From an uncultured Hungatella sp. (GTDB lineage: Bacteria > Bacillota > Clostridia > Lachnospirales > Lachnospiraceae): a DNA stretch of 17,846 nt. This document shows positions 7,516-15,857 of the stretch, piece after piece; position 1 is the first letter of the stretch, and each line of letters opens with the position of its first letter. Both the position numbers and the translations under genes were made by a program. The DNA is taken from the NCBI GenBank assembly GCA_910577935.1, contig CAJTOT010000006.1:97251-115096 (forward strand), in the 5' to 3' direction. The notes under the pieces are model-generated. The model saw only the letters and a list, made by a program, of their open reading frames with translations, was not told the origin of the DNA and did not search any database.

Positions 7516-7532
7516 TTGACCCTGGCATCATA
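7512..7532 (-). promoter_or_regulatory. Shared 21-bp operator-like element, copy 3
   Basis: The minus strand reads TATGATGCCAGGGTCAAAAG then G, differing from copy 1 at three positions. A fourth, partial copy of its left half, GGCATCATAT on the plus strand, recurs at 7650-7659 just before the reductase start. Both would place the site upstream of or within the reductase leader. Confidence 0.6.
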
Positions 7533-7600
7533 TATTATAGAAAATTCAGACAAAAAAGTCAAATATTCCCTAAAAAACAGCAATATTTTTATATATATGG

Positions 7601-7629
7601 TAGTCAAATTATAAAACATATTGTATAAT
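7601..7629 (+). promoter_or_regulatory. Promoter of the flavin reductase gene
   Basis: TATAAT (7624-7629) is preceded at 17 bases by TAGTCA (7601-7606), a four-of-six -35 box. The start codon lies about 53 bases further on. The partial element GGCATCATAT at 7650-7659 falls in the expected 5' leader, a position suited to repression. Confidence 0.6.
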
Positions 7630-7681
7630 ATCCTGTAAGATGCTTACTCGGCATCATATTATCTATATGGGGGGTTTATCA

Positions 7682-10225
7682 ATGAAAAAACTTAAAACAA
7701 GGCCCGCTGCCGCGCTGATTCTCGGCAGCGCTATGGCGGTCTCCCTGGCAGGCTGCGCAGGCAATCAGACATCGGCCCCCTCGGAGGCTTCCCCCACGAC
7801 ATCTGCCCCGGAGACTACAACCGCTGCTCCTGAAACCACGGCTGCCCAGTCCGGAATCTACACCCCCGGAACCTATGAAGGCTCCGCCAAAGGCTTTGGA
7901 GGCCAGGTTACCGTGAGCATCACCGTAGACACAGATGCCATCACCGCAGTTGCCTCCGAAGGTCCTGACGAGACCGAGGCTATCGGCGGAGCTGCCCTGG
8001 CGGAGCTGGACAAACAGGCTCTGGAGAAACAATCCGCGGAGATCGACGGCGTATCCGGCGCCACCGTCACTTCCGACGGTTACAAGGAAGCCCTGACAAC
8101 AGCCATCGCCCTGGCCAAGGGAGAGGAAATCTCCGTGGGAGATCTGGCTTTCACCCCAGGTACATACGAAGGCCACGGAACCGGCTATGGCGGTGACGTG
8201 ACCTTAAGCGTCACATTTACCGAGGACGCCATCACCGACATCCAGGTGACCGCCAGCAAGGAGACTGAGTATGTAGGCACTCCTGCCTTTGATATCATGT
8301 TCCAGGAAATCAAGGACTTCACCTCCACCGGTGTGGATATGGTGTCCGGCGCCACCTTCACCTGCAACGCTGTCCTCACTGCCGTGGAGGACGCCGCCGC
8401 TCAGGCCGGCTGTGACGCCAAGGCTCTGAGAACAGGCAAGATCCCCTATGAGGTGGCTGCCGGCGAAGACATCGAAGAGACCTACGATGTCATCGTAGTG
8501 GGAGCCGGAGGCGCCGGTGTCACAGCCGCGGCCGAAGCGGCCCAGCAGGGAGCGACCGTGTGTATCGTAGAGAAAAACGCGGAAGCGGGCGGCAACACTC
8601 TGGTGGCCGGATGCTCCTTCCAGGCTGTCTACGATTACCAGGTATGGGATCCGGAGAATCCCGACGCCGCCACAGGCGTATGCCCCTACGACGGACAGAC
8701 CTATGACAAGTCCAAGAGCGACATGGGACGTATCGACACACTGCGCACCATCTTAGACTGGAGCGAGGAGCCCTTTGACGAGACTGTGGATACTTCCGCC
8801 GGCAAACTCACCGTAGAAGAGTACAACCTTCCGGCCCGTGGCGTCCATCCTGAATATCTGGAGACCCTCAAGACCTTGAAGTCCCAGATCCGCAAGTACC
8901 TTGACTGGGCGGAGCCTCAGCTGGCGGCAGGCGCTCAGGAGAGCGATCTCACCGTCTTCTCCACCAAGGAGCTGCACATTTTCCAGACCTACTACGGCGG
9001 CCTCCGTCTCAACAACGATCAGAGCCGCTGGATCTACGGTGACTTTGACAAGATAAGCCAGCTTGTGCAGAACATCAACGCCGACAAAGAGTGGCTGTCC
9101 GACCAGGGCTCCGTATTTAACTGGGGCGTGACCACCAACACCCTCATCGGCTGTCTGTGGCAGCGCATCAACACCTTCCAGGGCGGAACCATCGAGAACG
9201 TGGAAGGCTCCGGCAAGTACGCCTGCTACTTCGCGGTTCCTTTAAACACCGTGGCCAAGGCCAACGAGGCCAACTCTGTTATGTACCGCACCACCGCCAC
9301 CAAGCTGCTCACAGACGCGGACGGAAAAGTCAGCGGCATCGAAGCGGTGAAATACGACGGAACCAAAGTGACTCTCCATGCCAACAAGGGCGTGATCCTG
9401 GCCACCGGCGGATTCGGAGCCAACATCGACATGGTTCTGTCCACCAACGATTACTGGAACAAAGACGAACTGTCCGCTTCTATTCTGACCACCAACCGCA
9501 ACTGCGCCACCGGCGAGGGCATCACCATGGCCGAAGAAGTAGGAGCCGCTGTCACAGGTATGGAATTCACCCAGCTTATGCCTCTCGGCTGGGCCGACGA
9601 CGGCAAGCTGGCAGGCGGCAAAGGCGAGAACGTGATCTTCGTCAGCCCCGCCGGGACCGCCAACGAAGGAAAGCGTTTTGTTGACGAGTCCGCGGAGCGC
9701 GACGTTCTGTCCCAGGGTCAGCTGACCTACGGCGGCGAAGGCGGCCTCACGGTTCAGGTGATGAAGGGCGGCGACAACACCGCGGCCAACAACCGGGAAG
9801 GCAAAGAGTACTTCTGCACCCTGAAAGAAGCCTGCGAGATGACCGGCATCGACTATGACACCCTGTATCAGACCATCACCGAGTATGACAAGGCATACCT
9901 TGACCAGAACTTAGGGGAGCTGGAGGTTCCCAAGTCTTCTGCCACCGACACCATCGGAACCTACGACGCCGAGGGCAACTATATCGAGGACACCATGTTG
10001 AGCATCCGCTACCTGGCTCCCTCCACCCACCACACTATGGGCGGACTGGTGGTTGACAACGAACGCCATGTGCTGGATGCGGACAATCAGCCCATCCCCG
10101 GATTGTGGGCAGCCGGAGAAGTAACCGGAGGCATTTTCGCCGGCAACCGCCTGGGCGGCAACGCCATCTCGGAGATCATCGTATCCGGACGCATCGCTGC
10201 CAAGAGTGTTATGAGCGAGAACTAA
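7682..10225 (+). CDS. Lipoprotein FAD-dependent reductase with two FMN-binding domains
   Basis: 847 residues from ATG 7682, chosen because GGGGGG sits seven bases upstream and MKKLKTRP begins a lipoprotein signal ending in the lipobox LAGC (Cys25). After a Thr/Ala/Pro-rich linker come two FMN_bind domains (about 59-145 and 157-243). Each ends in a flavin-attachment motif, DGVSGAT (Thr128) and DMVSGAT (Thr225), so both should carry FMN added by ApbE. The rest is a flavocytochrome c/fumarate reductase-type FAD domain: GAGGAG at 274-279, Glu297, SAERD (Arg673), STHHTMGG (His784) and GNRLGGNA (Arg823). The residue expected to match fumarate reductase His365 is Met633 (QLMPL). Likely role: extracytoplasmic reduction of an organic acceptor, with electrons passed through the flavins. 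The substrate cannot be named. It is divergent from a MarR gene and has a strong terminator. Confidence 0.93.
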   Translation: MKKLKTRPAAALILGSAMAVSLAGCAGNQTSAPSEASPTTSAPETTTAAPETTAAQSGIYTPGTYEGSAKGFGGQVTVSITVDTDAITAVASEGPDETEAIGGAALAELDKQALEKQSAEIDGVSGATVTSDGYKEALTTAIALAKGEEISVGDLAFTPGTYEGHGTGYGGDVTLSVTFTEDAITDIQVTASKETEYVGTPAFDIMFQEIKDFTSTGVDMVSGATFTCNAVLTAVEDAAAQAGCDAKALRTGKIPYEVAAGEDIEETYDVIVVGAGGAGVTAAAEAAQQGATVCIVEKNAEAGGNTLVAGCSFQAVYDYQVWDPENPDAATGVCPYDGQTYDKSKSDMGRIDTLRTILDWSEEPFDETVDTSAGKLTVEEYNLPARGVHPEYLETLKTLKSQIRKYLDWAEPQLAAGAQESDLTVFSTKELHIFQTYYGGLRLNNDQSRWIYGDFDKISQLVQNINADKEWLSDQGSVFNWGVTTNTLIGCLWQRINTFQGGTIENVEGSGKYACYFAVPLNTVAKANEANSVMYRTTATKLLTDADGKVSGIEAVKYDGTKVTLHANKGVILATGGFGANIDMVLSTNDYWNKDELSASILTTNRNCATGEGITMAEEVGAAVTGMEFTQLMPLGWADDGKLAGGKGENVIFVSPAGTANEGKRFVDESAERDVLSQGQLTYGGEGGLTVQVMKGGDNTAANNREGKEYFCTLKEACEMTGIDYDTLYQTITEYDKAYLDQNLGELEVPKSSATDTIGTYDAEGNYIEDTMLSIRYLAPSTHHTMGGLVVDNERHVLDADNQPIPGLWAAGEVTGGIFAGNRLGGNAISEIIVSGRIAAKSVMSEN

Positions 10226-10232
10226 AATGCTT

Positions 10233-10275
10233 CACAGGGGGCATCCGTTATTTTTTGATGCCCCCTGTGTTTTAT
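10233..10275 (+). terminator. Intrinsic terminator of the flavin reductase gene
   Basis: CACAGGGGGCATC (10233-10245) and GATGCCCCCTGTG (10257-10269) form a perfect 13-base-pair stem with an 11-base loop, followed by TTTTATT. It begins eight bases after the stop codon. Confidence 0.96.
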
Positions 10276-10287
10276 TCTACTCACATT

Positions 10288-10470
10288 CTAATTTTTATGG
10301 TTCTCCCCTTCCCACACCTGGTCAGCCGCTTTCACAAAAGGTGTGTAGATAGGAAAGCCTACTGCCAGAATAACGATTTGGACAATAACGGCTTTTACGG
10401 AACCATACGCCAAAAAGCCATTTAAAAAAAGAGGCAGCCCCCAGGGGGCAGATACATAATTATATGTCAA
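10288..10470 (-). pseudogene. C-terminal remnant of a PTS EIIC permease (lactose/cellobiose type)
   Basis: A 60-codon minus-strand frame ends at a stop at 10288-10290. Its sequence, APWGLPLFLNGFLAYGSVKA followed by IYTPFVKAADQ, resembles the extreme C-terminus of EIIC proteins of the ChbC/CelB family. Those carry a PW-x-x-P motif, a GSV or GG segment and a final membrane helix ending in IY-x-PF. Intact members have about 430-450 residues, so at least 85 percent is missing. No ATG or ribosome site starts it; the frame opens at a TTG against the terminator of the ATP synthase operon. It is best read as debris of a deleted sugar-transport operon. The similarity is recalled from memory and not aligned, so moderate confidence applies. 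Confidence 0.6.
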
Positions 10471-10508
10471 AAAGACAGGCCCGCCGGTTTCTCCGGCCGC
10501 AGCCTGTC
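10469..10508 (-). terminator. Intrinsic terminator of the ATP synthase operon
   Basis: On the minus strand GACAGGC (10508-10502) pairs with GCCTGTC (10480-10474), with an inner CCGG/CCGG helix, followed by TTTTT. It lies about 30 bases past the atpC stop and is the only terminator seen for the operon. Confidence 0.92.
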
Positions 10509-10536
10509 CTTTTACTTTTATTTTTTCTGTCCCCTG

Positions 10537-10935
10537 CTACTGCCTGGCAGACAGACGGGTCAGCGCCCTCCTGAGAGCCATCTTGGCCCGCAGCACGTCG
10601 ATCTCCGTCTGATTATCCTTCAGACGGCGCTCCGCCCGGACCCTGGCCTCCTCGGCGCGCTTTATGTCGATCTCGTCAGGCCACTCAACCACTTCGGCCA
10701 TGATGGTGATCTCCTCAGCCAGCACCTGAATAAAGCCTGCGTGAAGAGCCGCCTTCCTGACCTGGGACCCCTCGTGGATCTTCAGCACTCCCGGCGCTAC
10801 GATGGCAGTCATGGGAATATGGTTGGCATAGACACCGATATCCCCCTCCGTGGTGGACAGCTCCACCATGCCTGCCTCCCCCTCGTAGAAAATCCGCTCC
10901 GGAGTGACAACCTTTAACTTAAACACATCAGCCAT
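10537..10935 (-). CDS. atpC: F1 ATP synthase epsilon subunit
   Basis: 132 residues, normal length. Epsilon belongs to the central stalk, couples gamma to the c-ring and can inhibit ATP hydrolysis. The N-terminal beta-sandwich is clear (FKLKVVTPERIFYEGEAGMVELSTTEGDIGVYANHIP), and the C-terminal 45 residues form the expected helical hairpin (KRAEEARVRAERRL through ALTRLSARQ). The start ATG at 10933-10935 has AGGAGGG seven bases upstream. It begins 11 bases after the atpD stop and ends the operon. Confidence 0.97.
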   Translation of the reverse strand: MADVFKLKVVTPERIFYEGEAGMVELSTTEGDIGVYANHIPMTAIVAPGVLKIHEGSQVRKAALHAGFIQVLAEEITIMAEVVEWPDEIDIKRAEEARVRAERRLKDNQTEIDVLRAKMALRRALTRLSARQ

Positions 10936-10946
10936 GTTCTACCCTC

Positions 10947-12338
10947 CTATTTGACACGGGCAAGAACATCATCAATATTACCTGCATTGAGGAAATAGCC
11001 TTCCGGCACATCATCATGTTTGCCCTCCAGGATCTCCTTGAAGCCCTGAATGGTCTCACTTAAGGGAACATAGCGCCCGTCGTAGCCTGTGAACTGCTCT
11101 GCCACGAAGAAGGGCTGAGACAGGAATCTCTGAACCTTTCTCGCGCGGGATACGGTCAGCTTGTCATCCTCAGAAAGTTCGTCCATACCGAGCATGGCGA
11201 TAATATCCTGAAGCTCTTTGTACTTCTGAAGCACCTGGATAACACTCTGAGCAACATTATAGTGCTCCTCGCCTACCACTCTGGGGTCCAGAATTCTGGA
11301 AGTGGACTCCAGCGGGTCCACAGCCGGATAGATACCCAGCTCAACGATGGAACGGCTCAGAACCGTGGTGGCATCCAGGTGAGCGAATGTATTGGCCGGA
11401 GCCGGGTCAGTCAGGTCGTCCGCAGGCACGTAAACAGCCTGTACGGAAGTGATGGAACCGTTCTTCGTGGAGGTAATGCGCTCCTGGAGCGCGCCCATCT
11501 CTGTCTGCAGCGTAGGCTGATAGCCTACGGCTGAAGGCATACGTCCAAGAAGGGCGGACACCTCGGAACCTGCCTGAGTAAAACGGAAAATATTGTCGAT
11601 GAACAGCAGCACGTCCTTGCCGCCTTCGTCACGGAAATACTCGGCCATGGTAAGTCCTGTCAGGCCTACACGCATACGGGCCCCCGGGGGCTCGTTCATC
11701 TGGCCGAATACCATGGTAGTCTTGTTGATAACTCCTGAATCCGTCATCTCGTGGTACAAGTCGTTGCCCTCACGGGTACGCTCGCCTACGCCTGTGAACA
11801 CGGAATATCCGCCGTGCTCTGTGGCAATGTTGCGGATCAGCTCCTGAATCAACACAGTCTTGCCTACACCGGCGCCGCCGAACAGACCGATCTTACCGCC
11901 CTTCTGATAGGGGCAAAGCAGGTCTACTACCTTGATGCCTGTCTCCAGAATCTCAGTCTCCGTAGACTGCTCCTCGAATGTGGGAGCCTTTCTGTGAATG
12001 GGAAGATGCTTCTCCACCACAGGCTGCTCTTTATTATCAATCGCCTCACCCAGAACATTGAAGATACGTCCCAGAGTGTTCTCGCCTACAGGCACCGTAA
12101 TCGGCGCTCCCGTGGCCACCGCGTCCATGCCGCGGACCAGACCGTCGGTGCTGCCCATGGCGATACATCTCACCGTATCATCGCCCAGATGCTGGGATAC
12201 CTCCGCCGTCAGGGTGGCGCCGCCGTTCATGGCGATCTTGATCGCCTCGTTGATCTCCGGCAGTTTTCCCTGGCTGAACTTGATATCCAGAACAGCACTG
12301 ATGATCTGTGTGATCTTACCAACGTTTTGTTCTGCCAT
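10947..12338 (-). CDS. atpD: F1 ATP synthase beta subunit (catalytic)
   Basis: 463 residues, normal length. Beta carries the three catalytic sites of F1 and makes ATP from ADP and phosphate. The Walker A loop GGAGVGKT is at residues 154-161. GVGERTREGNDLYHEM holds the catalytic Glu, and LLFIDNIFRFTQAGSEVSALLGR forms the Walker B region. The DELSEED region reads DELSEDD, a conservative change at the point where beta contacts gamma. The start ATG at 12336-12338 is preceded by AGGAGA six bases upstream. It lies 57 bases after atpG. No frame problem is seen. Confidence 0.99.
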   Translation of the reverse strand: MAEQNVGKITQIISAVLDIKFSQGKLPEINEAIKIAMNGGATLTAEVSQHLGDDTVRCIAMGSTDGLVRGMDAVATGAPITVPVGENTLGRIFNVLGEAIDNKEQPVVEKHLPIHRKAPTFEEQSTETEILETGIKVVDLLCPYQKGGKIGLFGGAGVGKTVLIQELIRNIATEHGGYSVFTGVGERTREGNDLYHEMTDSGVINKTTMVFGQMNEPPGARMRVGLTGLTMAEYFRDEGGKDVLLFIDNIFRFTQAGSEVSALLGRMPSAVGYQPTLQTEMGALQERITSTKNGSITSVQAVYVPADDLTDPAPANTFAHLDATTVLSRSIVELGIYPAVDPLESTSRILDPRVVGEEHYNVAQSVIQVLQKYKELQDIIAMLGMDELSEDDKLTVSRARKVQRFLSQPFFVAEQFTGYDGRYVPLSETIQGFKEILEGKHDDVPEGYFLNAGNIDDVLARVK

Positions 12339-12395
12339 CTTGTTTCTCCTTTTTCATTAATTCTGCTTTTCCACGCACTTTCAAAAGCCTGTTGC

Positions 12396-13250
12396 CTAAG
12401 ATATGGCGTTGGCGCCGGCCACGATCTCAGTAAGCTCCTGAGTGATAGCGCCCTGTCTCGCACGGTTGTACTGCAGACTCAGAGCCTCGATCATCTCCTC
12501 CGCGTTGCTGGTGGCATTATCCATTGCCGTCATACGGGCGCCGTTCTCACTGGCCACCGCCTCCAGAAGAGCCCCGTAGATCAGGCTGCTCATATACTTG
12601 GGCACAATGGAATCCAGAACCTCTTCCTCATCCGGCTCGTAGGTCATAAGGGCATGAGCCTTGCCGCTCTCCTCTTCCCCTGCCTCCATCTCAACAGGAA
12701 GCAGTTTGATCAGTTTGGGGATCTGGGTCACTGTATTTTTAAATGCCGTGTAAGCCAGATAGATCTCCCCGATCTCCCCTCTGATAAAGCTGTCCAGAAG
12801 CTCCAGAGTGATATCCGCCGCGTCCCGGTACAAAGGCTCATTGATCACCTCGGAATAATCAGCCTTGACCTGAAATCCTTTTCTGGCAAGACCATCCCGG
12901 CCTTTTCTTCCTATGGCGTAAACATATGTGTCCCCCACGGGAAGCTCTCCGTTTATCAGCTTGACGATATTGTTGTTATATCCGCCTGCCAGACCTCTGT
13001 TGGAGGTGATGGCGATAACCGCTTTCTTCTGAGAAACTCCGGGTTTCAGATACTTGTGATCCAGATTTCCCGACTTTCTCAGGACAGAGCTGATGGTGTC
13101 ATACATCAAGTTAAAATACGGCTTGGATGCCTCTGCCTTGCCCTTGGATTTCTGCAATTTTACTGTGGATACCAGTTTCATGGCCTTCGTAATCTGTTCC
13201 GTGCTCTGGATGCTGTCGCGTCTGCGTTTTATATCTCTCATAGATGCCAT
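12396..13250 (-). CDS. atpG: F1 ATP synthase gamma subunit
   Basis: 284 residues, normal length. Gamma is the rotating shaft inside the alpha3beta3 ring. The N-terminal coiled-coil begins MASMRDIKRRRDSIQSTEQITKAMKLV. The C-terminal helix ends in ASENGARMTAMDNATSNAEEMI and LSLQYNRARQGAITQEL, the family signature that contacts beta. The start ATG at 13248-13250 follows AGGTGA; an in-frame ATG three codons later is less well placed. The gap from the atpA stop is 19 bases. Confidence 0.98.
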   Translation of the reverse strand: MASMRDIKRRRDSIQSTEQITKAMKLVSTVKLQKSKGKAEASKPYFNLMYDTISSVLRKSGNLDHKYLKPGVSQKKAVIAITSNRGLAGGYNNNIVKLINGELPVGDTYVYAIGRKGRDGLARKGFQVKADYSEVINEPLYRDAADITLELLDSFIRGEIGEIYLAYTAFKNTVTQIPKLIKLLPVEMEAGEEESGKAHALMTYEPDEEEVLDSIVPKYMSSLIYGALLEAVASENGARMTAMDNATSNAEEMIEALSLQYNRARQGAITQELTEIVAGANAIS

Positions 13251-13269
13251 GATCGTTCACCTGCTTTCC

Positions 13270-14772
13270 TTAGCGCTGGGCTTTGCACTCTGTAATAGCC
13301 TTCGTAAGCAGCTCCTCGATCTCCGGTGTCAGCTCTCTCTTCTCCCGGATCATGCCCGGAAGCTCCGGATACCTGGTATCAACATACTTAAACAGATCGC
13401 TCTCAAACTTAAGCACATCCGATGTGGGAATGTCCATAAGATGTTTCCTGGTGGCTGCGTAGATGATCATAACCTGATATTCTACTGCCATGGGCTTGTA
13501 CTGAGGCTGCTTTAACACCTCTTTGATCCTCTCGCCCTGGGCCAGCTGCTCCTTGGTGGTGGCGTCCAGGTCCGATCCGAACTGGGCAAATGACGCCAGT
13601 TCCCGGTACTGGGCCAGCTCCGTACGGATAGGAGCCGCAATCTTCTTCATTGCCTTGATCTGGGCCGCGCCTCCCACCCGGGACACAGACAGACCAGCGT
13701 TGATGGCCGGGCGGAAGCCGGAGTTGAACATCTCCGTCTCCAGATAGATCTGACCGTCTGTGATGGAGATTACATTAGTCGGAATGTAGGCAGACACGTC
13801 GCCTGCCTGAGTCTCAATAATCGGAAGCGCCGTCAGGGAACCGCCGCCCAGATCGTCGGACAGACGGGAAGCCCTCTCCAGCAGTCTGGAGTGAAGATAG
13901 AATACATCTCCGGGATAAGCCTCGCGGCCAGGCGCTCTCTTAAGGAGCAGTGACAGAGTACGGTACGCTGCCGCGTGCTTGCTCAAATCGTCGTAGATAA
14001 CCAGAACATCTCCGCCGTTCTCCATCCACTCCTCTCCGATAGCGCACCCGGAATAAGGAGCAATGTACTGCAGAGGGGCAAGATCCGACGCCGTGGATAC
14101 CACGATGGTGGTGTAATCCATAGCCCCAAACTCTTCTAAGGTCTTAACAATGTTGGCCACCGTAGATGCCTTCTGGCCGATGGCCACATAGATACAGTGG
14201 ACTCCCTGGCCCTTCTGGTTGATGATGGTGTCGATGGCGATAGCCGTCTTACCCGTCTGGCGGTCGCCGATAATCAGCTCACGCTGTCCCCGTCCGATGG
14301 GAATCATGGCGTCGATGGCCTTGATGCCGGTCTGAAGAGGAGTATCTACGGATTTTCTCTCAATTACGCCGTGGGCCACACGCTCCACACGGCGGAACTT
14401 GTCAGTCTCGATAGGGCCCTTGCCGTCCAGGGGCTGACCCAGCGCATTCACTACACGTCCTGTCAGGGCGTCGCCCACAGGAACCTCTACCACACGCCCG
14501 GTTGTCTTTACCGTGTCGCCTTCGCTGATCTTGCTGGTATCACCAAGAAGAACAGCGCCCACGTTGTCCTCCTCCAGGTTCAGAACCATGCCGTAGATCT
14601 CTCCCGGAAACTCCAGAAGTTCTCCCTGCATGGCGCTCTCAAGACCGTGGATACGGGCGATACCGTCGGCTACCTGAATGACAGTGCCGACATTGGACAC
14701 CTGAAGTTTGGTAGAATACTTTTCTATCTGTTCTTTAATCACAGAACTAATTTCTTCTGGCCTCAAATTCAT
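13270..14772 (-). CDS. atpA: F1 ATP synthase alpha subunit
   Basis: 500 residues. Alpha is the non-catalytic nucleotide-binding partner of beta. Walker A is GDRQTGKT at residues 169-176, and the conserved VSRVGGAAQIKAMKK lies in the C-terminal half. The start was set at ATG 14770-14772 (MNLRPEEISSVIKEQIEKY), with AGAGGTG nine bases upstream. An in-frame GTG four codons earlier overlaps that ribosome site and is unlikely. The N-terminal helix that binds delta is present. It begins 33 bases after the atpH stop. Confidence 0.98.
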   Translation of the reverse strand: MNLRPEEISSVIKEQIEKYSTKLQVSNVGTVIQVADGIARIHGLESAMQGELLEFPGEIYGMVLNLEEDNVGAVLLGDTSKISEGDTVKTTGRVVEVPVGDALTGRVVNALGQPLDGKGPIETDKFRRVERVAHGVIERKSVDTPLQTGIKAIDAMIPIGRGQRELIIGDRQTGKTAIAIDTIINQKGQGVHCIYVAIGQKASTVANIVKTLEEFGAMDYTTIVVSTASDLAPLQYIAPYSGCAIGEEWMENGGDVLVIYDDLSKHAAAYRTLSLLLKRAPGREAYPGDVFYLHSRLLERASRLSDDLGGGSLTALPIIETQAGDVSAYIPTNVISITDGQIYLETEMFNSGFRPAINAGLSVSRVGGAAQIKAMKKIAAPIRTELAQYRELASFAQFGSDLDATTKEQLAQGERIKEVLKQPQYKPMAVEYQVMIIYAATRKHLMDIPTSDVLKFESDLFKYVDTRYPELPGMIREKRELTPEIEELLTKAITECKAQR

Positions 14773-14805
14773 GAAGGTTCGCACCTCTTTCCTATATTTT
14801 CGTCT

Positions 14806-15354
14806 CTAAGCCAGCTGTACATCCAGGAGCTGTTTTTTCAGCTCATACAGCCGGGTCTTAATGCTGCTGTCAACGACTCTGTCGCCGATGCGGATAACCA
14901 TGCCGCCGATGAGGGATGGATCTACGATATAATTCATCTCAAATTCCACATACCGGGTTGTCGTAAGTAACTTGTTCGTCACCTGCGCCTTCTGCGTCTC
15001 GGTCAGTTCCACGGCAGAAGTCACCTGCGCCCTTCCAATCCCTTTCTCCTCTTTCACCTGTGTGATGAAATAGTCCAGAATGGGAAGAATCTCGTTTTGC
15101 CTTCCTTTATCAACGATAGCCGCCAAAAAGCCCATCATCTCGTCAGATACCTTGCCCTGAAAAACATCGCTGATGATCCGGAGCTTCTCCTCCTTCACCA
15201 CCTGGGGGTGATCCAGCAGATGGATCAGGTCCTGATGGTCTTCAAACACCTGACAAAGAGCCTTCGCCTCTTCAAAGACAGCATCCAGCTTATCTTTCTC
15301 CCGGGCCGCCTCAAGCAGCGCATCGCCGTACACCTTTGATACTAGCTTTGCCAT
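14806..15354 (-). CDS. atpH: F1 ATP synthase delta subunit
   Basis: 182 residues, typical. Delta joins the top of F1 to the b-subunit stalk. The N-terminal helical domain (SKVYGDALLEAAREKDKLDAV) and the C-terminal motif NYIVDPSLIGGMVIRIGDRVVDSSIKTRL, which marks the OSCP/delta family, are both clear. The start ATG at 15352-15354 lies inside the end of atpF (13-base overlap), with GGTGAG upstream, so translation is probably coupled to that of the b subunit. Confidence 0.97.
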   Translation of the reverse strand: MAKLVSKVYGDALLEAAREKDKLDAVFEEAKALCQVFEDHQDLIHLLDHPQVVKEEKLRIISDVFQGKVSDEMMGFLAAIVDKGRQNEILPILDYFITQVKEEKGIGRAQVTSAVELTETQKAQVTNKLLTTTRYVEFEMNYIVDPSLIGGMVIRIGDRVVDSSIKTRLYELKKQLLDVQLA

Positions 15355-15857
15355 GTGCTCTCACCCATCTCCTTCAGCGTCTCATCAATCAACGTATCCT
15401 GAACCGTCGTGTCAATGGAAGCCGCCACAACTTTGCCTGCCATCAGAGAAGCGATGGATACAATCTCCTGCTTCATGTCATCCAGAGCTTTCTTCTTCTC
15501 CAGCTCAACCTCCCGGCTGGCCCTCTCGATGATCCTGGCCGCCTCAGCTCTGGCTTCCTCCACGATCTCTGCCTCCCTGGACTTGGCTTTTCTTCTGGCC
15601 TCCTCCAGAATCGCGTCGGCCTCTCTGGAAACATCTTTAAGCTTCGCTTCATACTCGGCCTTCATGGCCGCAGCGCTCTCCTTGTCGCCTGCCGCCTCAG
15701 CCAGTTCCCCGGCAATCTTCTGCCTTCTCTTTTCCAGCACATCCCGCACCGGATTGAACAGCAGGTAAGACAGCCCAGCGAACAAAATAAAGATATTGAG
15801 CGCCGTCCAGAATGCTTCGGAAAGCAGCTGCGGGTCAAATCCTATTAAACGTTCCAA
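15342..15857 (-). CDS. atpF: Fo ATP synthase b subunit
   Basis: 171 residues, standard length. The b dimer is the peripheral stator. One membrane helix (about residues 15-35, AFWTALNIFILFAGLSYLLF) is followed by a long, charged coiled coil (residues about 38-150), rich in Ala, Glu, Lys and Arg. Initiation is at TTG 15855-15857: AGGAGG (15865-15870 region) lies eight bases upstream, and no ATG exists in frame until codon 65. The sequence MERLIGFDPQLL fits clostridial b subunits. A 13-codon frame overlaps this start (see separate entry). It overlaps atpH by 13 bases. Confidence 0.96.
   Translation of the reverse strand: MERLIGFDPQLLSEAFWTALNIFILFAGLSYLLFNPVRDVLEKRRQKIAGELAEAAGDKESAAAMKAEYEAKLKDVSREADAILEEARRKAKSREAEIVEEARAEAARIIERASREVELEKKKALDDMKQEIVSIASLMAGKVVAASIDTTVQDTLIDETLKEMGESTWQS

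Noticed and set aside
7516..7541. TTGACC ... TATAGA as a plus-strand promoter for the reductase
   Set aside because: The spacer is only 14 bases; the TATAAT at 7624-7629 with a 17-base spacer is a better choice. A minor promoter is not excluded.
10437..10449. GCCCCC A GGGGGC palindrome followed on the minus strand by a T run
   Set aside because: A one-base loop cannot form as drawn and the sequence is part of the EIIC remnant; stronger terminators stand on both sides.
11751..13295. 514-codon plus-strand frame opposite atpD and atpG
   Set aside because: It is the antisense shadow of two certain genes and spans their intergenic gap. Long open antisense frames are expected from the codon use here.
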